Assembly: GCA_905250025.1 (NCBI GenBank)
Contig: CAJNOJ010000017.1
Coordinates: 558,001-622,000, forward strand
Reading direction: 5' to 3'
DNA from: Adineta ricciae
Lineage: Eukaryota > Rotifera > Eurotatoria > Adinetida > Adinetidae
Length of the DNA: 64,000 bases
Part shown: in pieces, positions 1 to 10,825 of the stretch
How positions within the stretch are numbered: position 1 is the first letter of the stretch
Layout of the letters: every line of letters begins with the position of its first letter
Position numbers and translations under genes: made by a program
The notes under the pieces: generated by a model
Seen by the model: only the letters and a program-made list of their open reading frames with translations
Databases searched by the model: none
Told to the model about the DNA's origin: nothing

Positions 1-497
1 CAAACCTGATGTTCGGTTAAACGCAGCGTACTATGTGTAAATGGAATAATGTCAGTTGTTTGAACTTTATAGATAGCTTGACCATTGATATCACCAACAT
101 GTAATTTCGAAGTGATCACAATTAAATATGGCCCAGAAATCAGATGAATAATACCGATGATTCCATAGATTGATCGTTGCTCAGCACCGTCGACATTGGG
201 TAAATTATCTAGACAGGAATAGGGATGACAAAGATGGTATTCTCAGAAAACTTACTTAGAAGTTGAATGTCTGCGGTTGTTCGATCGATTACAGCAATAC
301 TTTTCGCGTCACGGACGATTGGTTGAATAACAAAATGGTCATGTGAAATGTAACTAAAGATAGCAGATGCTACAAAATTATTGAAGACATTTCTCAAAAA
401 GAAAAACTTGCAGTGTAAAATTATCATAGAGATTTTGACGCTGATTTGTCTTCGTATCACTCCACGACCAAACAGATGATTCATTTGCTGCTGACAT
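1..497 (-). CDS. SACM1L: SAC1-type phosphoinositide phosphatase, N-terminal part (runs off window)
   Basis: Three exons of the N-terminus are visible: 412-497, 256-353 and 208 down past base 1. Joined, they give a SAC-domain start with YDNFTLYISHDHF, then AVIDRTTADIQLL, then YGIIGIIHLISGPYLIVIT, lining up with the human SAC1 segments around YEQLKLHI, LTIDRVSTEVTL and FGILGTIHLVAGNYLIVIT. The family dephosphorylates PI4P at ER and Golgi membranes; the catalytic CX5R motif and the membrane anchors lie outside the window. The start is the ATG at 497-495, the only one that gives an uninterrupted frame. Intron 354-411 begins GC rather than GT (GCAAGT donor) and restores the expected L-Y-I reading; intron 209-255 is GT-AG. 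Assignment is by recognition of the family. Confidence 0.82.
354..411 (-). other. GC-AG intron in the SAC1 gene
   Basis: The donor reads GCAAGT, a perfect GC-type donor. Using it with the AG at 355-354 gives CT+T, TAC, ATT (Leu-Tyr-Ile), matching SAC1 relatives. The nearby GT two codons on gives the wrong frame. Confidence 0.7.
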
Positions 498-772
498 TAC
501 GACTTGGATGTTTTGAATAGCTTACAAATCAATTGAGAATAATTGTAGACGTGGTATTTTAGACAACTATAATGATAAACAAGTGATGAATAGCACAAGA
601 TTCATCAACGAATCGAATGACAACTAGATGTTATGCAGGTATTGGTTTTACTCAGAAACTTACGCCATCTCTGGACAGAAACAGAGAAATACATGTTTAT
701 GTCTCACATCGAAGTCTAGTACGTGTTTTTAGTTTATTGAAATACTTTATAGACGCTGAAACTTTTACAATT

Positions 773-1774
773 CTAGTTTGGCTTTCTTTGACAGTTGATG
801 TTTATTGTCCTGTTGCGCAAACTGGAATTGAGATTTGGATTAGTGGGTGCATTTGTGGGTAAAATGCGTCGATCTAGATGGAATTTGTTCAGCAATCGAA
901 GAAATTCTTGTCGGTAAACTTGAGCAGAAAGAATATAAGAGAAGAATCCAGTTGTAAACGAGAAATAAAATGGTAATTTGCATATGACAAAAACAAAATA
1001 GAAATCAAATGAAAAATGAAATGATATTGATAATACCATGATTAGAAACACGACACAAAATGGGAGAGTTAGAATGATATGAATACCAACTTGTAGTAAA
1101 AGCATGCGCGTCAGTTGTCTTTCAGTTCGATGAAAATTCGTCAATCGATTAGATATTAAACGCACTTTATTTGCATTATGAATGGTAAGTAAACCAAAAG
1201 ATAGCATGCATGTTGGTGCTATGATGACATATGAAATCACGTTTATGATCAAGAAAACATGACCAAAGAATTGATTCGCTGCTATTGTACATATGGGTAG
1301 TCCGTCTGTTGAGATGCTGAATACTGCGAAGGCACTTGAGAGTAAACCTGCTAAGATCAGAGTGATGACAATCGCAGCCCACCGTGCTACTCGAATATCA
1401 CTGAATCGACGGATATTAGCATGAATTGAACTAACAGCAAATCGGTCAATTGATGCAAGGACGATTAAATATACAGATATATTTGGACATAGATTGAGTA
1501 AATAACTATTGAATTTACAGAAGAATTCAGAGGAGGTACTCAAATTCAGATAATATCCATCGGCGAGAAGATTATTTGTGAGAAGAAATATACAATAAAA
1601 CAAATTAATGAGTGCCATAAGACGAAAGTAGAATGAACAAGCGTGTAAATTCAAACACTGTCTGGTTAAAATGATAATATTTAAAATATTACTTACTGTA
1701 CCAAGGAAAATGATTATCGGTGCGATGACGCGTGTTCCTTGAATAGCCAATTGTTCAACAAAAGTTGTCGCCAT
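773..1774 (-). CDS. Rhodopsin-like G-protein-coupled receptor (orphan)
   Basis: An intron-free 333-residue protein with seven hydrophobic segments. TM1 is near residues 15-38 (IIIFLGTVSNILNIIIL), followed by TM2 at about 50-70. A conserved Cys before TM3 (FFCKFNSYLL) is followed by a DRF motif at the TM3 end (IVLASIDRF) instead of DRY. A basic third loop (NRLTNFHRTERQLTRML) and TM6/TM7 follow. TM7 lacks a clean NPxxY (GFFSYILSAQVYRQ). The tail is Asn/Pro-rich. Bdelloids carry many intron-free FMRFamide-receptor-like GPCRs and this looks like one; the ligand cannot be predicted. It lies 275 bp downstream of the SAC1 start, on the same strand. Confidence 0.8.
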   Translation of the reverse strand: MATTFVEQLAIQGTRVIAPIIIFLGTVSNILNIIILTRQCLNLHACSFYFRLMALINLFYCIFLLTNNLLADGYYLNLSTSSEFFCKFNSYLLNLCPNISVYLIVLASIDRFAVSSIHANIRRFSDIRVARWAAIVITLILAGLLSSAFAVFSISTDGLPICTIAANQFFGHVFLIINVISYVIIAPTCMLSFGLLTIHNANKVRLISNRLTNFHRTERQLTRMLLLQVGIHIILTLPFCVVFLIMVLSISFHFSFDFYFVFVICKLPFYFSFTTGFFSYILSAQVYRQEFLRLLNKFHLDRRILPTNAPTNPNLNSSLRNRTININCQRKPN

Positions 1775-2815
1775 TTGTATTGTTAGATTTGACGCTGTTT
1801 GACAGTTGAGACGTCTTCTTTTTATGTCAAAAGATAGAGGTGAAAAGTGAAATACTCATAAAAGAAAAAGTTCCAATCTTTTTTAAGAGCTGTGAATTAT
1901 TTATTCATATTAGAACAAAGAATACTCAGGACGCTCTCCAAGGACTTCGTCATCGATGTTTTCCAACAAAAGAAGGAACTTTTGTAAAGATTTAGTCTAC
2001 ATATAAAAAAGCCTTTCTATGCGCTACGGAAAGTAACTGAGTGCAGTTGTGTTAGATAATCTTTGCTCAGCACTCTATGATTTCAAAGGAACACTATACT
2101 TATAGAAGGAAACAGTATTTGGAAGGCCCATTTATAATTAGAATGGTTCATTATCTGCAAATATCTTTTTTTGACTTGTATACATGAATTATTATCTTTT
2201 CAATATTAATCTTTTTTTAAATTGACCTAGGAGTTGGATGCGAATTAGCTACCTGCTATCTGAGGGTGAGCACGTGAGTAGTGTGGTCTGCATACAATAC
2301 TTAATAATTAAAGAAAACCAGGTCACACACACTCAAATGAGCGCGTTGGTCTCTGAGGAAATCTTCAATTGCATGTTCGCGAAGTTGTCAATGTAATGAA
2401 GTTAGACAGTGGCAAAATACCTTAGTCTATTTCTAGACCGTATATTCAATATATGAATATCACTTGCATAATGCAATAGAGATATAAAATTTGCTATGGC
2501 AGATAAGCCATCGCACTCGAAGATTTCCTTTGATTCTAGATTTCAGTGACTGAATATTACTAAATCGTTTATTGTGTTACAAGATTTCAAATAGGAATAG
2601 GCAAAATAGCTTAAACTGAATATCGTTTGATACGAGAATAACAAAAAAAAAATTTAACTCTCTAACTGGATAGACAGACTGAGCACATGTGCGTCATTCG
2701 GAACTGTTTAATTAATGCTATTCAAGACGTAATGAAATAATTAATAATTAATCAACTGGTTTCATGACAAATTGAACACAGCGAAATTCCATTGACATCG
2801 TCATAAGTACATGTA
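1775..2815. other. Intergenic spacer, no gene seen
   Basis: AT-rich DNA between the GPCR start and the stop codon of the PX-SH3 gene. Holds the GPCR 5' region and the 3' UTR of the next gene. No convincing ORF, RNA gene or repeat was found. Confidence 0.5.
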
Positions 2816-4736
2816 TTACTGTCCACTAAATAGTTTAATGAGATCTTTAACTGATTTCGAACTTGTGTTTTGATTAACATTTACATGCGATAAAACAGGA
2901 GAAACTGTTTGAGGCTTGAAAGGTGTAGTTTTACACTTGTCAGATTTCGTTGTTTTTACCACAGTTGAGTAAATGACGTCTGTCGCAGGATCATTATCAA
3001 TGGTTTCATAAATGGTAACGCTTCGTACTTCCTCCTTATCTTGCTCTATTCGTTGCGTCTCATTATGCGATGATCCAGATGGCACAGCTGATAGTTGGCT
3101 ATCATTAAGTTCGAGCTTATCAGCTGAAATTAGTTCCTGAACAACGTTTAAAATAGCAAAACGTCAATGAACTATCCACAGAGAAATTACTTTTTGTAGG
3201 AAATTTGCAGGAATCCAGGTGAGAGTACTGTCACCATCTGCTCGTCTTCCAAACCACCAACCACTTGCATGCTTGTCATGTATTTCAATAAGATCACCCC
3301 GGCGAAACGATAAGCACTCTCCAGTAGAATCTGTATGATCACTATGAGCATAGTATAGATCGAGTTTATCATTGTTGGATGGATGGCCATCATCTTCATC
3401 GTCCTAAATGAAAGTTGATACAGAAATACATCGAAAAAATATACCATCCTTAACGTACCCAATCGGAATCACCGAGTTCTTGCACATTCGTCTCCATCGT
3501 TGATGAATTACCTACAGAAACCAAAATATGATCCAGTTCGTCTTATTCACTATTATATATGTATACTTTGTAATATGTCAGGTGTGTGTCGACCTTCACA
3601 TGGTGACAAGTAAAGAGCTGGAAATTGACCGGTTTTACCATTGAATCTATAGCGCATAAGTACTGTTTTTATGTGCTTCAAAAGTGTATTGATGTTTATA
3701 CTTGACTGTCCACCATCCAGACAAAGATTTTTCTAATGCTATAACAAAAGAACCTTGTTCTAATGAAAGTTCATCTTCATCTTTGCCTTTGTACGTCGTA
3801 TTAACAATATACGTTTCGTCTATTTGAGAACAAAGCGTAAAAATTCTCATGTCTCAGTTGTATTTACTTGATGATTTTGCAAATGTTTTCTCTTCTCGAG
3901 CACCTGGTTGTAATTCTGATGGCTGTAAATAAGAACCAGGTACAAAGCCTGTTTGATCACCATGCTGCACAAACCACCAGCCTGACAAAAAACAACTACA
4001 TGTCTCACTTCTCTAAATTGATTTACATTTACCACCTACCATTAGCATGCTTTTGTAAGACCTGTACGATATTGTTTCGTTTTAACGATAATTCAAGTTT
4101 ATCCGTCGCATTCAAATCAGCTAAACATCGATAGGTCGCTAATATCGCTGGTTCACTAATCACTATTGAACCTTTGTCTAAGGGTTGTTTCTCATGAGTG
4201 ACAGATTGAACTGACTGTTGAACATCAGTGACTAACGGGTGAAAGAACTCAAGTATTGGACGGGAACGCGAAATATATTCAGGCAATGCAATTAAAGTCT
4301 GGCAATATTTGTCGAGAGCTTGTTTTCGTTCGAGAGCAATTTGTCGTACTTGACTACGGCCAAGAATAATTTTGCCAGGGAGAAATGGAATTTGCCGCGG
4401 TTGATTTGTATTTGTCGATTGCACTGGTGTTTCAGCAAATAGATCAAGTAATTTACACTAAAACATCGAATCAACGAATCGTTCGTCAATGTTGACGAAT
4501 TATTTACCTGGAGATCAAAAAATTGTGCGTAGCGTCGGTAGATGATGAACAAATTCGAAGGATTTGCCCAATTGACTTGTATGACGTAGACCTACGTGGA
4601 TGGAAATGTGTTTTCTCATTAGAAACTTTTGTATATTTACATAATGTTTCGGTCCGGGTCTATACCGTTTTTCTACGTCAATTATTTTCGCACTTTCGAC
4701 ATAGCCAGTTTTATTCGTTGATTCTCTATTTGTCAT
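2816..4736 (-). CDS. PX domain plus three SH3 domains; TKS/SH3PXD2- or p47phox-like adaptor
   Basis: Nine exons: 4641-4736, 4508-4591, 4040-4457, 3868-3981, 3702-3819, 3567-3646, 3459-3511, 3191-3403 and 2816-3136, summing to 498 residues. An N-terminal PX domain (about 14-125) has the phosphoinositide-binding IIYRRYAQFFDLQ and the IPFLPGK loop, and ends with LPEYISRS as in SH3PXD2 proteins. SH3 domains follow at about 165-222 (NGWWFVQHGDQTGFVPGSYL), 240-292 (SGWWTVKFNGKTGQFPALYL) and 325-390 (SGWWFGRRADG then WIPANFL). The tail is acidic/Ser-Thr rich and ends KSVKDLIKLFSGQ. Vertebrate TKS4 and TKS5 have four and five SH3 domains, p47phox two; three suggests an invertebrate organiser of podosomes or NADPH oxidase. 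The GTG near 3085 is an internal Val, not a start. Confidence 0.85.
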
Positions 4737-5538
4737 CTAAAAGCTATCGATTGATATTTTCTCAACAGTTTGTTTTTGTTATAAAAATCGATAATGAGCA
4801 TGTTTTTTTATCGCATAATAAAATATTTACCAAGTCGGGTTAGAAAGCTATTGACATTCGCCTTTGTTCACTAATCAAGTGAAATCAACACAACGGTGTT
4901 ATAGTTTTTGTTTTTTATTTACAAAAATCTTTCTTTCGCCGTCTATTTATTTATTTAATGAAAGATAAAGATAAGAACTATTTCTTGTTATCTGTCACCG
5001 TTTCATGAATATTTTCCAATGGTGAAGTCGGCTATTTGTACTTGAAATACTCGTTCGTCAATCGTACGAACAATAGTGATCGTGTAGACAAATCAATGAG
5101 AACTATACGGTTCGTTAAATATCGCCTCCATCGACAAGTTTTATGTCTTTCCGACTATAAAGTTCTTTTCAAAGATTAGTGGTGGAGAAGTGAAAACATG
5201 TAATGTTGATCAAAAAGCTTCTTTTCGTCGTTCTGCATGAGCATAGAAAACCTACCTGATTTCATGTCGTTTGAGTGTTATTTTTTTTATTCGAGTCGAG
5301 AGAAAAAACGGCCGGCTCAAATATTGAACACAAAAAGAGAGAGAGAGAGAGAGAACGTGCAGAACAGATCGAAGTAGAAAGAAAAGAAATCAAACACAGT
5401 GCGAACAAGCCGCATTACACTGAAACGAGAGATTTTGATTGAGGATGAGAAACAGGAACGAAGGGAAGAAAAGACAAAAGAGAAAAGAGAAAAGAAGAGA
5501 AAGAGAGAGAAAATGATTATGAAGATTTTTCATCAATA
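4737..5538. other. Spacer and probable promoter of the PX-SH3 gene
   Basis: No coding potential seen. Contains a purine tract with a GA repeat at about 5336-5354 and an A/G-rich stretch to 5515, just beyond the PDE4 stop codon. The 5' UTR and promoter of the minus-strand PX-SH3 gene should lie in the left part. Confidence 0.4.
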
Positions 5539-8500
5539 TTAGGAGGTGGCTGGTGTCACCGTCATTTGGAATTCACCATTGCCACTCGCTGCAGACGATG
5601 TTCCTGCTGCTGCTGTTGCTGTTGATGATGGCGACGATATCCGAGAAGTGGATGTTGTCAAAGAAGAAGGAGTTAAAGACGAGGGAATGAGCTGATCACC
5701 GGCTGAATTCGCATTTATTATTGTCGAATTACTTGAAGTTGATGTCAAGACATCACACGACATTGGAGATGGAGACGAAGATAGAGCTGAGGATGTTATA
5801 GGTTGAATTGTATCTTGTTGAGGAGACGAGGATGAAATATTCGTGTTACTAGAGGAGTTATCGAGATTTCCGGATGTCGAAGATGGTGACGGAGACGAAA
5901 GACGAGCTTGATACCAATCACGATTTTGCTCTAGAGTTTCTAAAATCGCACTAGCATCTGGATAAACTAAATCAGCCCACGTTTCCCATAGAGGATGTAC
6001 AATGAATTCGATAAAACCAACCTAGAAAACAATTCAGATATGTGTGTCTTGTTTCTCTTCTTTGTTGAACAAACCTGATGTTTTTCTACACTAGCTACAC
6101 GTCTATCACACATTGGAGAAATTTCTAATCCAAGATCACGTTCTTTATCACCCTGCCTCCAGAATTCTTCCATGATTCGATCCGTCCATTTTATATAGAT
6201 ATCTAATGGCTTTGTTGGATTAGATAGATCAGCACAGTGAATCATATTTTGAAGCACCTGTATTCGATCATCATATGATTCTAACATAATAATATTATTT
6301 CCAGTGACTTTCTTTGATTCAACCATCGTTTTCAAATCAGCTAGTAATTGCATATGTTTAGACATATCGGTGGCTAAAACCATATCGATCACCATTTTTC
6401 TCAATGTTTTGATTTGTTTGGCTGATAAATGGGAGAAAATATTTCTCTCTTCAGCTTGGAGGAGTTTAAATGCAACGGCTAAATGATGATTTTCAAGGAC
6501 ACTCTCATCATTGTACATTATCGCTAGATCACTTTCTAAAAAAACAACGAAGAAATTGAATTAATAAAATGTCAATTATTGAACGGCACTCACTAGTATT
6601 GATTAGAAATTGATTTGTTACACCGGGATGATCAACATCGTGCACTGCCGATGCGAATATCGCCGACATGATCTCCAGCTCGGTGAACACGCCCTTTAGT
6701 AATAATAAAAATAAGAAAGCAAATCAATCAATTTCTCGTTTTCTTTCTTTCTTTGACTTACGTCGAGTGCCGAAGCATTGAGTAAGACATGCATTGACTG
6801 GCAAACATCAGCTCCATGGGCTTTATTATGATATGGTACTTGTTGATAATGGTCTTCAAGTGTGAGCAAATATGAAATTAATGTATGAGGTTCAATCGCA
6901 TAGGTCTTCAGTAACAAACGGTCTTGAAAAATGCGATATGTTATTGCTGTTAACGGTCGTTGACCACTTAATTCTTCGATGCGAAATGTGTCCAAGCCCC
7001 AATCGTTTATACGTTCGAGTAAGGCTCGTAATTCATCGGGCTGTGATGTATCAACTCCTAACTCTGGTATAGGACTTTTGGTTGTTAATGCTGTTGTTGT
7101 CGTCTGTATACCCGTGATTTGTCCCATCAATGTAGGCGATGACATTGATGTATCGATGGTTTTTGATGTTATTACTGTATTGAATTCATCGGATGGAAGA
7201 CCACGTAAAGATGACATTACTTGAGATAGATCAACATCGGGCTCTTTCTTGTCTAGATTGATAGAAAAGAAAAAACAGAGTATTAACGCGTTGATCTGTT
7301 GACTACTGAATGATTTACCTGTATAAGTTGAATAGAGGTAATCACTAATTTGTGCGCTGGTTTTGTTATTCTCAGCAAAATGTGATAATTCTTTATTGAG
7401 CATACGCTTAAACTACAGATGAAAACCAACGAGTTCGAATGTGAACTTTCATGTGCAAGTCGATGTTTTACTTTGAGCGAGGCTAAATCAGAAACAGATT
7501 TGTGTGTTTGCATCGTTTCCAATTGTTCTAGACACCAATCGAGTTCGTCTAATGTGGATATGGCCTGTGTTAATGCATTATCATCTACGAAGAATGGCTT
7601 TTTTTTTCGAAGAATTTCGCTGAAAAGCGAACCAAGCTACCTGTTGTTGTTGATGCTGCTGCTGCGGCTGGGGCTGTTGATGTCGTTGTCACTTTATTGA
7701 GAATAGGGGAGGCGGCTTGAGCACTATTATGTTGACTCGACCTTTTCGCTCTAGGTGAAAAAAGAAAAAAATCGAGAAAGATTTCCAAATTGTGTAAATT
7801 AGATTAACAAATTCGTTACCTTTCTGGAGGTATATGTGTAAGATCGACAAAGTTCTTTCGTACATTCTTCAAACTGGCAAGTAACTGAGCAAATGGAGTG
7901 ACAATCATGTCATCTTGGTGCCTATGAAATAATAACAAAAATAATATTAATAATCATAATAATAATAATAATAGTAATAAAATACTAATAAAAGACATGT
8001 CTCATTATAAGACGTCGATCTTCCTTTCTAATTGCTTCCTTTTCTTTCTTCTTGCCTTAAGAGAGACTAAGCTGATCACGCACTAAATATAATTTACATA
8101 CATGTATACGAGAACATACATACACAACACCGAGACAATTCAATGCATGAGTAACCTACCATCCGATGCTATACATATTAGATGTACTCTGTGCTCGGTC
8201 GTTTTCGTACTTAGTTTTATCACCATCCGGTAGAGCGCCTTGAACGGTGATTGAGCGACAGATTTTCATCCGTTGTTTGGGCAAAAAACTGCTTGCACTA
8301 CTACGCATTTTGTTTTCTTTTTCTTTCTTTTTTCGAATGTAAAATATGTACGGATTAAAAAAAGAAGTCCAAATGCGCACAATAGAAAACGATGAAATGT
8401 AATAAAAGAAATGAGAAAGATTACAATAGAACTAGTGTCAGATCTTCAAAAGGCAGAGCTCATACACGTCATCATTCTATTTAGAATCGGCGTGTCATTT

Positions 8501-10825
8501 CTTCTTCTTATTATTATTCTCCTTCTCCGTTTGAGCAGAGAAGTGAAATAAGAGAACAAGAGCTCGAATGAGTCGGCAACTAGATTGCAAGAAAGAAAAT
8601 CTATGAGGGAATGGAAAACGGAGAGACACACAGAGACGAGAGAGTAGGGGGAGAGCGACAGCGACAGCGAGCGAACGCGCGAAAAAAAAGAAAGAAGAGA
8701 AGAAGCGCCAACAGACGGATAAATTTTTCTTCTTATGAGAAAAGCAGGTTTCATTTTCATCTAGTTCTCATTTTCGTGAATAGAAATCACAACAACAACT
8801 GGTTATGTGCCTTGTTTGCATCGAAGGAAGAAAAAAAAACAGGAGATGACAATTATTACAGAGTTATTTGCAGGATACTTTTCATCATTCCGGCTCGCTC
8901 AACCGATAGAGCATGCGACTTTTAATCTCAATGTTGTATATTCGAGTTCGACAATTGTTTTTCCAATAATTTGTTTTCAACGTTTGTTATTCACACGCAC
9001 ATTAATAACAGTCTTCGTACTTCTATTCTTCTCTCCTACTTTACTTTTGACTCTCTTCAAGGGCTTTGTTTTTCTTGCGCTTCTGTCCATTTCTTTCCAT
9101 TACACTTATTTCGATTTTCTGTTTTTCTTTTCTTTTCTTCTTTTTTTGCAAAGATTATAACAAATCATGTTCTGTTTGTATGTGTCTTTAGTGAAATACA
9201 TTGCAAACAGTTAGATTCTTGCGACGCATATATATGCATCTATCCAAAAATAAAAGAAGAAAACATGTGAATAACTAATGACTTCGATAAAAAGACAAGT
9301 AAAGGAAAGTTTTCACATGAAGAATCTGGATATTTTTTAAAAAAATAAAGAAAAGTAATGAAAAAATGTCGCTTTCCGGTTTTCCCCTTCTCCTTCGCTT
9401 TCTTCGTCATCATCATCTTGGGCTTTTTTTCTTATTATTCTTATGTCAACGAACAAATAAAGTGATAAAGGGATAATCTCAATAGAACTTTGGATTCGAT
9501 AAGGAAGCGAAAAAGGAAGAAAGTAGGATGAAGAAATAATACCTTTTTAACCAGGAAACATAGGATGTTCGATGACGATCAAAAGCAAGTTCATTTTGAC
9601 AAGGTAAACAAGTTGCTAATGTAACTAAACGTCGACGAGCATCCACCGCTGTATTACTTCGTGCTCGCATCTTTCTTTATGTTATCTGATGGGTCTGTTG
9701 CGATTAGTACTCTCTTTCTGCATACTCATTTGTTTGCTCCTTTTGTTGTTACTAGGTGGTGTGGATGAATTGAGTAGGAGGGAGGACAGGGGAGACATCG
9801 ACGAAGAGTGAATAGGATGGAGAGTAAGCGTGAGATGGGAACACGAGATAAGAAACAAATGTGTGCATGGCGTAGTTCTGTCAAAAAACGTAAGTGAAAC
9901 AAACTCTGATTTCAATGCAAGAACACAACTCTAGTACCGGACATGTAAGCAAATGTAATCACCGTAAGACAAAAGCGATGAATAAAAGCGAGCGGGAAAA
10001 GAGAATGGAAAGAAAACAAGAGATAACTTGTAAATAGGTTGGCTATTCATCTAATATGTAAACGAGACTAACGAGAGAATGAAAAATATCTATTTATCTA
10101 CCTATCGATTATGTATACATTATAATTAGATAAATATTAAATAGTTTCAATATCATAACGATGTATATTAACCTTACTTGGTCGATAATTTTGAACCAAG
10201 TCTAAGAATTGGTTTTTTAATGGCGCTCTTGACACGCTCCATGATACTTGTTCTCTTTTTTTTTATTGATCACTCACTCACATTCACACTCACATTCACT
10301 CACTCTCTCTCATTCATCGATAACGCGGCATATGTTCGGTTCGGAGTGAGTAGCCGACAGAGAGTCAGACATATAAACGCGTGCCCCACCACTACCAGGG
10401 GTATAGTTGGCAACAAGAGACGGAGAGAGAGCGAGACGAAAGAACGATCGCGAAAAGAAAAAAAAGAGAATAAGAGAAAACAAAAAGTGAGGGCGCAGAA
10501 GAAAGGAAGGCGATACTCTTTCTTTTTTTCTTCTTCTCTTCCTTCCTTCCTTTATTTATCGATTGAAAGTGTCCTAACTACTTACAATTCAGATCCAATG
10601 GACGGATTGCGCGAAATACATTTCGGTGAAAGATCATTGTCACTGTCGCATTTATACAAAAATGATTCGCGTCGATGCATTCCAGTACTATTTGTTGTAC
10701 CGGTTGCCGTTTTACTCGTTGTATTGGTTGTACCGGATGGTTGATTGTGTGGTGATGTTGATGAGACATTATGATGGGAATTGAGAACACCACGTGCTGA
10801 TGTTGATGAGCCATCCACATCAAAA
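5539..10825 (-). CDS. PDE4: cAMP-specific phosphodiesterase 4, common exons (copy A, complete to the stop)
   Basis: Nine exons shared by the isoforms: 10586-10825 (UCR1, with [18 protein letters not shown]), 7820-7921 ([20 protein letters not shown]), 7641-7750, 7472-7584 ([19 protein letters not shown]2), 7319-7412 ([17 protein letters not shown]), 6762-7252, 6594-6693, 6075-6535 and 5539-6021. The metal-binding catalytic motifs are YHNKAHGAD and HDVDHPG; the substrate-pocket region around [24 protein letters not shown] is intact. The family hydrolyses cAMP in the cytosol and is regulated through UCR1/UCR2 and PKA. The C-terminus (5539 to about 5900) is Ser/Thr-rich. Each first exon that begins with a start codon joins to give whole-codon totals, for example 883 residues from 18891. 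Exons 5539-6535 are outside the duplication. Confidence 0.93.
7936..7978. repeat. AAT-type simple repeat, length differs between copies
   Basis: ATAAT/AATAAT repeat in the intron next to the exon at 7820-7921. The second copy, at about 13799-13830, has a different repeat number. Confidence 0.7.
8160..8308 (-). CDS. PDE4: PDE4 alternative first exon, short form S1 (copy A)
   Basis: Starts [19 protein letters not shown] and ends with a phase-2 donor after SNMYSIG. It splices in frame to the exon at 7921 (HQDDMIV), skipping the UCR1 exon, for a 700-residue isoform. The start is set by comparison: copy B (14007-14155) encodes exactly the same peptide from this Met on, while the frame upstream of it is not conserved. 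Confidence 0.7.
8887..8957 (+). pseudogene. tRNA-Lys(UUU)-like relic (copy A)
   Basis: The D-arm (GCTCAACCGATAGAGC) and an anticodon loop CTTTTAA with a near-complete stem (one mismatch) match tRNA-Lys. The T-loop TTCGAGT is present, but the T-stem has two mismatches and the acceptor stem does not pair. Could be a dead tRNA copy or the head of an old tRNA-derived SINE. It sits in a PDE4 intron, antisense to the gene. Confidence 0.55.
9543..9670 (-). CDS. PDE4: PDE4 alternative first exon, short form S2 (copy A)
   Basis: Starts [20 protein letters not shown] and ends YVSWLKR at a phase-2 AG/GT donor. It joins in frame to the exon at 7921, giving a 693-residue isoform without the UCR1 exon. 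The peptide is identical in copy B (15379-15506), and the differences begin just after the donor. About 390 bp around it, including upstream non-coding DNA, appears unchanged between the copies. Confidence 0.65.
9671..9928 (-). promoter_or_regulatory. Conserved 5' flank of PDE4 first exon S2 (probable promoter/5' UTR)
   Basis: By eye this stretch is identical to its counterpart at 15507-15763, whereas other intronic DNA in the two copies differs every few dozen bases. It contains an open 77-codon frame (9682-9915), also unchanged, that ends 11 bases before the S2 start codon. It could be an upstream ORF or simply a conserved promoter. Confidence 0.4.

Noticed and set aside
8807..9270. Phe/Leu-rich + strand ORFs, also near 14640-15023
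   Set aside because: Translated pyrimidine-rich intron DNA; no family, and indels between copies break the frames.
10178..10744. 188-codon + strand ORF (and its counterpart near 16245)
   Set aside because: It runs antisense across the PDE4 UCR1 exon and low-complexity purine DNA, and its reading is not kept between the two copies.
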